A stretch of DNA of 14,132 nt from Stephanodiscus triporus (Eukaryota > Bacillariophyta > Thalassiosirophyceae > Thalassiosirales > Thalassiosiraceae): assembly GCA_036939755.1 (NCBI GenBank), contig JALLAZ010000502.1:1-14132 (forward strand), in the 5' to 3' direction. Of the stretch, positions 1 through 8,773 are shown piece by piece; position 1 is the first letter of the stretch; each line of letters opens with the position of its first letter. The position numbers and the translations under genes were made by a program. The notes beneath the pieces are model-generated. The model was not told the DNA's origin, made no database searches, and worked only from the letters and a program-made list of their open reading frames with translations.

Positions 1-558
1 GCCCGCGCAGGGCCACTCGCCAACGAGGCAACTTGGGGGGAATTTAAACCCACTCGAATAGATAGAGAGCGTGGCTTTTTTGGGGTAGAGACCCTGAAGG
101 GGGGGAGGTTGGGGGGGAAGTCACCCCCGCCCTCTGCTTTCAATATCTGTGGTGTTGTGTGTGGTATGCTTTGCCCCGGCCGGCCTCTGTCATAACGATG
201 TGACTCTCTCTCTAGAGAGTCATCTATATGACAAAATAATACAACGAGCAATAAGCTCACACAAGTATGTGTCACTCTGACAGCGTTTGGCCAGCAGCAC
301 TTTGGAAACACCTCGCTCGCAGCTATGTACGTTTAGAGAGCTCTTCACACAAAAAACACGCACCACACGCCACACACTCCCCAGCCACATCACACCGTTG
401 CCAGCTACTCTGGCACCCTGTGTGATATTACACGCTCATGCTCCTACCTCCGAACATGACGAATAATATGACGCCGTGGACAAACGAATGTTCCACTCTC
501 ACAAGAAGAGAGAGGAGGATGCAAACATCGACGCACTCATTATTTTCTCCTTGGAACG
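1..558. other. Intergenic region upstream of the F-box-like gene
   Basis: No convincing gene is seen here. The stretch contains G-rich tracts near 96-117, a CA-rich segment around 350-400 and a perfect 9-bp hairpin at 201-222. It presumably includes the promoter and 5' UTR of the gene starting at 559, but no clear TATA box or other core element can be assigned. A short open frame at 476-676 overlaps that gene in another frame and has no recognisable content. Confidence 0.6.
201..222. repeat. Perfect short hairpin (9-bp stem, 4-nt loop)
   Basis: TGACTCTCT at 201-209 is exactly complementary to AGAGAGTCA at 214-222, with the loop CTCT between. It lies about 340 bp upstream of the F-box-like start codon. 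It could be chance in a CT/AG-rich stretch or a palindromic protein-binding site; no function is assigned. Confidence 0.4.
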
Positions 559-1729
559 ATGGAACGAACGATCAGCAACGGCAAACGCAAGGCCGAGCAG
601 CGTGAGGGGACGAATACGACCACGACGACCCGTCGTCATCGTCTCCGTCTGCGAATCGATGCCCCGAGATTCATAGGCATACGCGAGACGACGATCACGA
701 CCTCCGAGGGCGACGACGACGACGTTGATGTCGTCGTCGCCCGTCCTCTCCTCCCTCGGCCGGAGACACCCCGACAGCGGGTCGACGCCTCCCCCTCCCT
801 TCGTGAACGACGACCGACGACGACGACGCCGTCGTCGGCGACGTCGTACGCCTCGGCGGCGTGCCTCGCGTCGCTCCCGCTCGAGCTGTTCTGCAACGTC
901 GTCTCCTACCTCGGACCGACGTCCTCGTCCCTCTGCTCCCTGTGTCGGGTATCGCGTCATCACAATACCGTCATGACCGCCATCGGGGACGTCATGCTCC
1001 GGCGGGCGCGGCTGCGCTTTCGCGTGCCCATACCCCCGATGACGACGACGATGACGACGACCACGACGGCGCGGGACGACGTCGACGTCGTCGAGTCGAG
1101 CGTCTCGCTCTTCGTGAGGCACGCCCGCGCGTCCAAGGCCGTGCACGACTGCCTCGAGGTCCTCGACGCGGTTTCGAGGAAGGAATTCCCGTCCGTGCTC
1201 GTCGTCGTCCCCCCCCCATCCCTCCCCGAGGACGGCGATCGTAACGACGACGACGACGACGACGGCGCGTACTCCTCCTCCCCGACCGACCCACCGACCG
1301 AGTCGTTCGCGACGATCATGAGGAGGATCTCCGATCCGACGCCGTCGTCGTCTTCTTCTTCGTCGTCGTCGTCGTCGTCGTCGTCGTGCCGCGACCGGGG
1401 ATACGGCCGTCGCGACGACGCCGCGACGATCGTCGAGCCGTCGGAGGTCGCGAACGCCCTGAACGTCGCGCTCTGCCTACTCGGATGTCCGGATCGGGAT
1501 TACTTCGACGATCCCGACGAGGCGTCGAGGATAGCGAATCACGCGGCCACCACGGCCCTCGAATGGAGGGTGTCGGCGCTGTGCGGCACGATCGGGGCGA
1601 TGTCGTACAGGTACGCCAAGTCGCGCATGTGCCGACGGTACGAGCGGGAGGACGAGATGTTCGTGGCGTACCGCGCCGTCACGGACCAGATGATGTTGCG
1701 TCGTCCCCTCCACGACGATGATAGCGATT

Positions 1730-1763
<34 letters not shown>

Positions 1764-1896
1764 CTCCATCGACGCGAGCGAGATGGAAGCGGAGGGGGAC
1801 ATGTTGTTGCTGGACAAGGCCAGCCTAGTGATGCAGCACGTCTTCCTCAGGGAGCAGGAGATGGCGCGACGACGGAGCCAATTCTTTCTTCGTTGA
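559..1896 (+). CDS. Probable F-box protein with Ser/Asp low-complexity runs
   Basis: This is a single open frame of 445 residues. Residues about 105-150 read like an F-box: LPLELFCNVVSYLG followed by a leucine/cysteine-rich helix and then RRARLRFRVP. By family knowledge, such a protein would serve as the substrate adaptor of an SCF ubiquitin ligase. The C-terminal part (about 293-380) looks like a folded helical region (LNVALCLLG; ALEWRVSALCGTIGAMSYRYAKSR), perhaps the substrate-binding part, but I do not recognise a named domain. The folded parts are joined by low complexity: Thr/Asp-rich 40-100, Thr run 161-170, Asp run 230-235, 14 Ser at 263-276, and 10 Asp at 392-401. Codon use is extreme (GAC, TCG, GTC), which is why long frames without stops also appear antisense. 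No intron is needed. The F-box call rests on a short motif and is tentative; that the frame is protein-coding is fairly safe, because the ordered segments lie between the repeats in one frame. Confidence 0.6.
1345..1386 (+). repeat. Serine-codon microsatellite (TCG/TCT) in the F-box-like gene
   Basis: There are fourteen consecutive Ser codons, mostly TCG with three TCT codons near the start. The trinucleotide period keeps length changes in frame, so the tract is probably variable between strains or alleles. Confidence 0.9.
1732..1761 (+). repeat. (GAC)n aspartate-codon microsatellite
   Basis: Ten consecutive GAC codons lie in the C-terminal acidic region of the F-box-like protein. The same trinucleotide recurs at 4798-4833 in another gene, where it is read as Ser on the opposite strand. 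Confidence 0.9.
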
Positions 1897-2369
1897 CGAG
1901 ATTTTCATGTACCATCGTCTTCTTGGGAACAATTTATGCATATGCTCGAAACTTGAAATTTGAATGAATAAATAAGTATTCTATATAATTACCACCCTTC
2001 ACATCTTCAACTTTGGGAAGTACCGTCTTCTAAATGATTTGCAGGGCATCCAAGGTATACCTTGTACCCATCAGAGCATTCTTATAAGTCAACTTCACCT
2101 AAACATTAGCATAGCTACTCGTGTCTCCTCTGGCAATGGCACACGTGGTTCATGGCTTAGTGTCTTGCTAAGCAACTGGAGTTGTAAATCCAGGCACTAA
2201 TTTCCTCTTCATCGGAAAGGCTTAGGTAGGTTGCAGAAGGATGAAAGGATGGTGATTGATGAGCAGCGTTAAGACTGATGTGCTTTGTGGATTGCACATG
2301 CTGATTTCCCCCTCTCCTCTGGTGATGGTCGCGGTCGTGGCATTGCAAGCCTCAGGGGTTTGGGGGGGG
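1897..2369. other. F-box gene 3' region and intergenic spacer
   Basis: An AATAAA at 1967-1972, about 70 bp after the stop codon, is a plausible poly(A) signal for the upstream gene. The DNA is clearly more AT-rich than the gene to its left. Beyond the signal I see no gene; the minus-strand frame at 2157-2348 has no recognisable content. Confidence 0.6.
1967..1972 (+). terminator. Poly(A) signal AATAAA of the F-box-like gene
   Basis: A canonical AATAAA sits 71-76 nt after the TGA at 1894-1896 in an AT-rich stretch. It is the only canonical hexamer seen at a suitable distance. Confidence 0.5.
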
Positions 2370-3161
2370 CATACAACTCACCATGTCTTTTGCAAACTCA
2401 TCCCTTAACAGCTCTATTCGTGCATCCCTTGTGGCTGCAGCCGCGCTGTTTCTCCTGCATGCCACGCCTCACACAAACTCCACCCTTAACAGCTTGATTG
2501 GTGCATCCCTCATGGCTGCAGCCGTAGTGTGCCGGAGAATTCGCACCATGTCTTTTACAAACTCCTCCCTTAGCCCTTAACAACTCTATTACTAATACTA
2601 TTAGGGCATCCCTGTGGCTGCAGATGTGCAGTTTCTCCTTCGCGCCATGCCTCGCACAAACTCCGCCCTTAGTGGCTTGATTGGTGCATCCCTCATGGCT
2701 GCAGCTTCAGCATTTCACCTTCACTCCATACCTCCAGCAATTTCCATCCTTAACGGCTCCATTGGTACAACCGTCGTGGCTACAGTTTGTCACCTTCGCC
2801 TTCATGCCATGCCTCCAGCAAACTCCCTCCTTAATGGCTCTGCTGGTGCAACCGTCGTGGCTGCAGCGTTTCACCTTGGCGCTATGCCTTGTACAAACTC
2901 CTCCCCTAATAGCGTAGTTTGTACACCCCTCGTGTCACGCTGGTGTGTTTTTTACAAACTCCTCCCCTTTTCGCATAGTTTGTGCAGTCCTTGTGGCTGC
3001 ACCGCTTTTGCCTTCGCACTGTGCCTCACACAACCTCCTCCCTTTTGGGTAATGTTGGCGCAACCATTGTAGCTGCAGCATTTCACCTTCGTGCCATGTG
3101 TGATGCAAACTCTGCCCTTAACAGGTCCATCATTGGTGAAACTTTCATGGCTGCAGTGCAT
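2370..3161 (-). pseudogene. Decayed tandem Cys/His zinc-knuckle repeat gene (WRKY19-like zinc-finger type)
   Basis: Read on the minus strand, this stretch encodes about nine copies of a 27-residue unit (81 bp) such as CSHEGCTNQAVKGGVC followed by RHG, with spacing C-x4-C-x9-C-x2-H. The plus-strand mark of each copy, GGCTGCAG or a variant, lies at 2433, 2514, 2616, 2697, 2778, 2859, 2995, 3071 and 3149. Successive gaps are 81, 102, 81, 81, 81, 136, 76 and 78 bp. This Cys/His pattern matches the repeats often labelled 'WRKY19-like zinc finger' in diatoms and oomycetes, a putative metal-binding module of unclear function. It is broken: an in-frame TGA at 2709-2707 in the middle, a TGA replacing a Gly codon near 2398, frameshifts between about 2900 and 3010, and one unit missing around 2930. 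An ATG at 3161 just before the first knuckle may be the old start. It could instead be a spliced gene with small exons, but the scattered stops and frame changes argue for decay. Confidence 0.72.
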
Positions 3162-4026
3162 TTTACCCCCATAGTTCTGATATCTGATGGTGGAGACTGG
3201 TCCAATTCTTGCCCAACACCAACACCGATTTGTGAGAACGGGGGGCTCAATATCTAATATCTCTAGGAGATACTTGCCACCTTCCTGAAATGTTGGAGTA
3301 AATAGTCAATACCACATATTGTACCAGTTCCCATCTACTCCTAAATGAAGCTATTAGGAAGGTACAGTAACAACGCAAAAATTGCTGGGAAAGGACAGTG
3401 TCCTGTGATGCCGTGCTGTGATTGATGGGAATTACAATATGTACCAACCGAAAACATTTGTTGGAGGTATCTATGCCGAGCCTCAGCATAAGCTTTTATC
3501 TAGAGTAGTTAGAGTAGTTAGAGTAGTTAGAGAGGGGGGGGGTTCCAGCTCCATTTTGGTTCAGTCTGTCTACTATTCCTACGTACAAAAACGTGTCTTT
3601 TTCCTGGAACTATGATGAGGTACAATACGCACATACTATCTAGCACCAGCAGCCAGAAGCAGGCTCAGCATTCAGCTGCTGCGTTCAATTTTTGTAATTT
3701 ATAAGTTCAAATATTGCCAAGGGTCAAACCGACTCTATGACACAACGGACGTGTGAATTGTAAGAAACGTTAACCCTAGACCAATATGAAGAAATGAATT
3801 CGATTCGGGCAACAACTCCTCTTTCACACCGCCCTATACAATGCAGTGGGAGAGACTTTCAGGGAGGAATGAGGCGGCATTATTACCAAGCACAATGTAT
3901 CACTCATATTTAAGTAGGTCGATTAGAGTCGTTAACGGAACTTAAACGCGGCGCACCCGCCTCGCCAGCCGTAAATCAAAAAATGCTCCTCGCACTGGGA
4001 GGTACTTAGGGGGAGGAGGGAGGGGA
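3162..4026. other. Gene-poor intergenic spacer
   Basis: No supported gene is seen. Short frames such as 3418-3615 (+) and 3247-3489 (-) have no domain-like content and run through repeats. The stretch contains a 9-bp direct repeat (3502-3528), a following run of G (about 3533-3541) and a purine-rich tract towards 4026. It is AT-richer than the flanking plastid-protein genes. Confidence 0.6.
3502..3528. repeat. Three tandem copies of AGAGTAGTT
   Basis: AGAGTAGTT occurs at 3502-3510, 3511-3519 and 3520-3528 without mismatch, then runs into AGAGAGGGGG. It is a simple minisatellite in non-coding DNA. Confidence 0.85.
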
Positions 4027-4065
4027 AGAGAGAGAGAGATAGATAGATAGAGAAAGAGAGAGAGA
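4027..4065. repeat. GA/GATA purine microsatellite
   Basis: Alternating GA dinucleotides switch to GATA/GATAGA units and back to GA. It lies just downstream of the stop codon of the minus-strand HHL1-like gene, so it would be a CT-rich tract in that transcript's 3' UTR if transcription extends this far. Confidence 0.85.
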
Positions 4066-4084
4066 AGGAACCATCAATCTCTCC

Positions 4085-4796
4085 TCAGTCCTCCTTGGGA
4101 GGCGGCGGCATCGCGACGCCGGAGGCGTCCACGGGACTGAGGAGGTTCGATATCCAATTGCCGAGGCTCGGACCGCCGGAGGCGCCGCCGCCTCCCCGAC
4201 CCTTCATCGCCACCTGGATGGGATCGTCGGGGTATATCTTCAGGTTGTACCCGTACTCGAATTCCGTTTCCATCCTTCGTTATATCATTATTTTGATATA
4301 GTGGTGTAAGTATGCATCGTCCCGTCCCGATATCGATGTCGGGGTCGTAGTTCGCGATTGGATGGATTAAACACACACAAAAAAGGGGCGCGTGAGGCGA
4401 AGAAATAATCACTTTATTTACGACGATGATATATACACGTCAACCTCCGCTACCCCCCCCCCCCGAATCCACGCGCACACTCCGGAGAAGAAGAAGAACT
4501 CACCCCCTCAGCCTGTCGTACGTCCTGACGATGCTCTTCCTTAATCCGTCCTCGTTCGCGAATATCGCGTCGCCGACCTGCGCCCCCCTCGGCACGGCGA
4601 CGGTGCCCACGGGGAGCCAGCTCCTGTCGTCGGAGCCGAACTTTCGAACGAAGACGCGATATTCCTGCCCCGTCCCCGATCCCGCGATCTCGTCGTACTT
4701 GGACGCCTTCTTCTCGCGATCGATCGCACCGGACGATTTCTTCTTCGGTTCCGGGGGGGGAGCGCCGAAGCCCTTCGCGGCGGCGGCGGCGCGCAA

Positions 4797-4833
<37 letters not shown>

Positions 4834-4970
4834 CACGACGCGAACGAGGAGGGGGGGGGGACGAGGGAAAGGGTAGACGTCGACGACGATGGCGGCGCGA
4901 CGAAGGCGCGGGCGGTCGTCGTGACGAATGCGGCGATTGTCAGCGCTGCGATCTTGGTGGAGGATCTCAT
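4085..4970 (-). CDS. HHL1-like thylakoid protein (DUF6523), plastid-targeted, two exons
   Basis: Model: exon 1 at 4970-4504, intron 4503-4275 (GTGAGT...AAG, 229 nt), exon 2 at 4274-4085, giving 218 residues. The signal peptide MRSSTKIAALTIAAFVTTTA ends in ARA/FVAP, a diatom ASAFAP-type plastid signal, followed by a Ser/Pro-rich transit region. From about residue 65 come KGFG, EYRVFVRKFG, WLPVGTVAVPRG and DAIFANEDGLR; exon 2 adds EFEYGYNLKIYPDD. That order matches my memory of the DUF6523/HHL1 family of cyanobacteria and plastids. Arabidopsis HHL1 is a thylakoid protein that works with LQY1 in photosystem II repair under high light; the same role here is inferred. The splice joins GG|G so that the family block runs across the junction. 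A run of Ser at about 47-58 comes from a GAC/GTC microsatellite. The start has a favourable context (AACAAACAATGAG). The gene is head to head with the PsbQ-family gene. Confidence 0.78.
4413..4418 (-). terminator. AATAAA inside the HHL1-like intron
   Basis: On the minus strand AATAAA lies about 85 nt into the intron. The intron's GTGAGT supplies an in-frame TGA, so an unspliced transcript ending here would encode a protein lacking the last 62 residues. No canonical AATAAA was seen close after the real stop. Use of this signal is unproven. Confidence 0.3.
4798..4833. repeat. (GAC)12 microsatellite, read as poly-Ser on the minus strand
   Basis: There are twelve perfect GAC units on the plus strand. 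In the minus-strand HHL1-like gene they encode the Ser run in the transit-peptide region, where length change would be tolerated. Confidence 0.92.
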
Positions 4971-5776
4971 TGTTTGTTATATATTTCGTTGTTGTTAATA
5001 ATAATGTCGTGCGTGGTATCCGTCTGATTGCAACGCCGGGCGGGCGGCGGAGGAGCGTTTGTTGTGTTTCTCTCCTCTCTCTGTGTTTTGTACACGATGA
5101 ATCAGAGGGGAAATTAGGCGGGAAGCAGCAGTATGTGGATGTTGTGGTATGGTACGTTTGTATCTACCTACAACAGCGTGGTCGTCGCTGCACCATTCCA
5201 CAACAGTGAGTGACGTTTGTGTGCGTGTGTGTCAGCGTCAACTGGATGCAATCTCACACGGCCTTTTTCCTGACGACGAACCAACACAACATCTCAAGTA
5301 TCGTAACGAATTCGGACCACTTGTCTACCCAACGCCGCCCGACCTTGCCTCCTCCTCGTCACGTGAGTCTCTCCGCTCCTGCTGTTTCGATCGGGGATCG
5401 TCGTCTTATTTTTACCGAACGCCGCGGGCGGGCCTCGACGACGACCGTGCGCCCGCCGGGTCGCGCCATCCGTCCGAATCCGGACGATCGTGTGTTGCCG
5501 CCGCATCATCATCATCCGCCGCATCCGGCGGCGACGAGGCCCGTGAAAACACTCGCGTCGTACTTCGGAAATCGGCCCGATCCCGTTCCACAGTCGTCGG
5601 GTCGGGGTCGAAAATTTTTCATCTTTCCCCGTCGTGCGGCGGCGCGCGACTGACGCTCCGTTTCGATTGCTGAATACTTATATTTACTTACCCCCCTCGT
5701 TTTTTTCTTCTTCTTCTTCCGCGCATCCGCATCAGGATACATATTTTTTTCTTTTTTTCATCCGAAAAAATATAAC
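4971..5776. promoter_or_regulatory. Shared divergent upstream region of two photosystem II genes
   Basis: These 806 bp separate the start codons of the HHL1-like gene (leftward) and the PsbQ-family gene (rightward). Both ends are AT-rich just before the ATG (ATATATAACAAACA and AAAAAATATAAC), as expected of short 5' UTRs. The middle (about 5300-5640) is GC-rich and lacks stops in several frames. The open frame at 5149-5673 (+) is low-complexity and has no plastid signal or domain, so I treat it as non-coding. No motif can be named; the bidirectional promoter role is inferred from layout. Confidence 0.5.
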
Positions 5777-6963
5777 ATGAAATTCGTCGCCGTCGTCGCG
5801 TCGCTCGCGGCCGTTGTCGGATCGGAGGCATTCCTCGCGCCCGGCGGGTCCGTCGTCCGCCGCCCGCTCGTAGGTGAGTTCGGAGATGATATTCCGGCGG
5901 GGACGCAAGATGCGCTCGTGTGTTTTGGTTGGTCGCGACGGCCGGCGCCCCATCCGGGGGAGTTTTCGGCCCAATGGATATTATGAGCCTCGAGGATATT
6001 GCCCGGGTAGTGACGATGGCCGAGTTCGGATGATGTTTTTGGGGGGGAATCGGCGACGTGCCCCCATATATATTCGATAGGGAGGGCGCGCGTGTCGACG
6101 GCCACCACCTCACGTCCGGATCTTATTCCGATGTGTGTGTGCGAACCTACGAATGGGCGGTATCTAGTGTTCCTTTCCGACTTCGCCACCTCCTGCCATT
6201 GCGATTACGGGAATGTGTCGTTGGCGGTCCGCCATCTCTCCCCGCGAGATTGGGCGACGGACGGCGCAAAAATTTTCCTGGCGATATTTTGCGATGGGAA
6301 CAAAAATATATCTTTGCGCCCGCGCCTTTCCTTCGTGAAAGGAAGTTCCTAACAGATACACATTTCGTCGTCGTTACACTACGTCCCGAATCGTACGCCC
6401 CCCCCCCCGCCGCAGCAGCCCTCAGTGCGGAGAAGGTAACCACCTCCCGCATCGAATTCCTTCAACAATCAGCCGCCGCAGCCGCAGCCGCGTCATTCGT
6501 CATCCTTCCCGGCCGCGCGGACGCCGCCAAGTACGGAGGCTTCGGCGCGGGCAGTCCGGAGGTCATCGACCCCAAGGACGCGATCGTCGATCCCGACGCC
6601 CTCAAGTCCGACTCGGTCCAGAAAGGACTCGCGGCCGTTCGCGGGTACAAGCAGTCGGTCGTCGACATGAGGGCCGCCCTCGGCGCCGACAACCAGGCGG
6701 ACATCGGGCCGAAGATACGCAAGGACTTCGACTTCTCGGTCATACGCACGGACCTCAACGCCATCAACGCGGCCCTGGACGAGGACACCCAGCGCGGGAC
6801 CGATCGCATCGTCAGGGCGATCCTGCAGGACATCACCGAGCTGGAGGTCACGCAGAAGCAGAAGCCGGGCGTGCCGAGATCGGAAACCCGCCTGAACAAC
6901 GTTTGCCGCAAGCTGGAGAAGCTGGAGAAGTCGTTCGACGAATACCTCGCGTTTGCTAACTGA
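5777..6963 (+). CDS. psbQ': PsbQ-family extrinsic protein of photosystem II, lumenal, two exons
   Basis: Model: exon 1 at 5777-5873, intron 5874-6415 (GTGAGT...CAG after a long C-run), exon 2 at 6416-6963, giving 214 residues. Targeting is tripartite. Residues 1-22 are a signal peptide ending SEAFLAP; a short transit stretch follows; then SRIEFLQQ, an Ala-rich hydrophobic segment (about 52-63) and a lumenal cleavage site ADA/A near 69. The mature chain of about 145 residues starts KYGGFGAGSPEVIDP and is helical, with EDTQRGTDRIVRAILQDITELE and a C-terminal coiled stretch ending EYLAFAN. This fits the four-helix PsbQ fold. PsbQ' binds the lumenal face of photosystem II and stabilises the oxygen-evolving cluster. 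Psb31, another diatom extrinsic subunit, is the main alternative. Acceptors at 6416 and 6419 are both in phase (NAGNAG); one at 6356 is also in phase but has a poor pyrimidine tract. At 542 nt the intron is much longer than the others here. Confidence 0.85.
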
Positions 6964-7375
6964 AACCCCCCCCCGGGCATCCTCCTCGGAGGCCTTTACT
7001 CTGTACTCATGATAGATATTGTTGACGATAGAATGATTATTTATCCCTTTCTGCTAATTCTCTAGGACCGGTTGCTCAAATAACGAGACAGCCACACTAT
7101 ACGTGCATGTGGTGTGTCGTCCAGAGACTAGCATACCTTTCTTAAAGCGGACACCATGATCTGCCTTTGTAACAACGACCCTCACCATCCCCACTGGAGC
7201 GATTAGAGCCCCTCACCAAAACCATCGTCTCTTTTACGTCCTACACCTTGCTTGCGCATAAGCCTTTTATTGCTTGGTCGAACTCCTTGGCCTTCCCTCC
7301 ATTCCGAACAACTACGAGGATTGTGACGCAACATGGGGATCATTATTATTATTATTGTTATTACTAAATATGTCA
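6964..7375. other. 3' intergenic region between convergent genes
   Basis: This region lies between the PsbQ-family stop and the 3' end of the minus-strand methyltransferase gene. A C9 run follows the stop (about 6965-6973) and an ATT-type microsatellite lies at about 7341-7360. No gene, tRNA or clear poly(A) signal was recognised. Confidence 0.55.
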
Positions 7376-7530
7376 TCATATCTTAATTATATGTCCATGG
7401 TCCATTCTGAACTTCGTTTTGTTGAAAGTGTAATTTTTCCCATCCATGAATTCTGTAGACACCTAGAGAGAGAGAGAGGTACAAAGATAGAATAGACGTA
7501 CTCTAGAGTTTAAGAGGTCACGAGGGTGTA

Positions 7531-8773
7531 CTAAAAAAAATGACATCTGGCAGGAGAACATACCTTAACCATGCCGTACTCAAAACATTGTCCAAACGCA
7601 GCCCATGGCGCTGCTACCAAAATGTTGGCCTCTTTGTGATATCGCAAGTATCCCGCGGCCTCTAATGTATCAAAAAAGCCCAGTGCCTTCTCGATCGGAA
7701 CGCCGTGAGTTTCCACTTGGATTTGATGTAGCAGGGGAATGCCCTCGGCTATCCAATCCATGTACGTATCCCACTCGCATGACTCACAATCAATTTTGAA
7801 GACATCGATGACATCCAAATCCTCGTGTCCTAAAAGCCTGATGGTATCTCGCAGCCCATAAAACTTTTTCCCAGGCACAGGTACGTCAATGTCTGGATCT
7901 TGCCTCTCGAGTCCCCATTGATGATAATGCGCCCTCTTCAAGTTCTTGGGCATTATGTGGGAGAAATCACCCATATCAAAAATATGATATTCACAAATGC
8001 CTTCCCCTATTTCTTTCTGTTTAGCCAAGCATCATTTGCGCCAGATGTTGCATTTAAACAACAGCCATAAAATCCAAAAGGGAACAATCTTCAATTTCGT
8101 TCTCTCACCTGCATTCCAAGCTCGAAGTTGAAATCACCATTCGAGCCGATGGAGTAGACGACGCAACCTCGATTGTTGGGGTCTCTCGCAACTCGTTCCA
8201 ACGCAAGTTTTTTAATACGATGGGGATCACACACCTTAAATTACATTCAGGTCGAAAGAGCCACGGGAACAAACAATGAGCAAGACCGTTTACAGAAATG
8301 CATGGGTATTGTAATGAGGATTGACGCACCCACTTTGGACCATCCCCATTCGTATTCTCCCCGCCGATCCTCTTCTCGAACGCGCAACTAAAGTTGGGTT
8401 CGTAATTATTCTGATACCACGTCGCGGGGATGCTCATCCACGCGGGAGTGACATTGACGATGATCTGACTGCCGTCCATCGGATTCATTGGGTCTTTGTG
8501 ATTCTGGCTCTTGAGATATATGTCACGATACAAATTCCAGGACTTGGCGGGCACGTCGTCAAAGAATCCATAAGATTGGCTTGCAGCGAGATCGAACTCG
8601 TCAGCGACGGCGGCGGTGTTATACCATGTCCGAGGAGTGGCGACGGCTTCTGAGCCTGATGCATTATTGCAATTCTTTAAGAAACTGGGGTAGATCGACA
8701 CGCAGAGGCAGTAGAATAACAGAATGGCGACGCAGGCTATTTTGTGGTTGCCGGCGGCCTGTCTGTTGGCCAT
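7531..8773 (-). CDS. Type II membrane methyltransferase, FkbM/METTL24-like, at least three exons
   Basis: Model: exon 1 at 8773-8330, intron 8329-8235 (GTGCGT...AAG, 95 nt), exon 2 at 8234-8109, intron 8108-8017 (GTGAGA...CAG, 92 nt), exon 3 at 8016-7531, giving 351 residues. All junctions are phase 0. Residues about 12-32 form one hydrophobic segment (CVAILLFYCLCVSIYPSFL) after a short basic N-terminus, suggesting a type II endomembrane or Golgi protein. The catalytic part has GDGPKWVCDPHRI across the first junction, a SAM-binding motif VVYSIGSNGDFNFE (about 173-186), and the acidic motif VIDVFKIDCESCEWD, followed by IQVETHG. These are hallmarks of the METTL24/Methyltransf_21 group; the substrate is unknown. 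The 3' end is uncertain. MVK is followed by GTATGT at 7563, and a strong CT-tract acceptor at 7463 gives a 101-nt intron and a 28-residue fourth exon (7462-7376), making 369 residues. The start context (CAAACAACCATGG) is good. A MITE-like element begins 16 bp upstream. It is AT-richer than the genes to its left. Confidence 0.85.

Noticed and set aside
499..1146. Long minus-strand open frame (215 residues, Arg-rich) antisense to the F-box-like gene
   Set aside because: GAC/GTC-type repeats lack stop codons in most frames; the translation is almost all Arg and Asp/Val with no ordered segment.
2614..3072. Plus-strand 152-residue open frame over the 81-bp repeats
   Set aside because: It is the antisense of the Cys/His knuckles; the metal-ligand pattern is only meaningful on the minus strand.
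2370..3161. Possible CRISPR-like array because of regular spacing
   Set aside because: The units are contiguous diverged coding repeats of 81 bp with no unique spacers, in a eukaryotic context.
3314..3442. Weak inverted repeat (ACATATTGTACCAGTTCCCA against GATGGGAATTACAATATGT)
   Set aside because: The arms match only with a gap and several mismatches, and no flanking duplication is visible.
3797..3810. ATTCGATTCGGGC resembling a tRNA B box
   Set aside because: No A box at the right distance and no cloverleaf could be drawn around it.
5149..5673. 174-residue plus-strand open frame between the divergent photosystem II genes
   Set aside because: Low-complexity translation, overlapping equally open frames in other phases, and no homology recognised; it fits GC-rich promoter DNA.
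7274..7495. 73-residue plus-strand open frame downstream of the PsbQ-family gene
   Set aside because: It contains a Leu run from an ATT microsatellite and overlaps the likely 3' end of the minus-strand methyltransferase.
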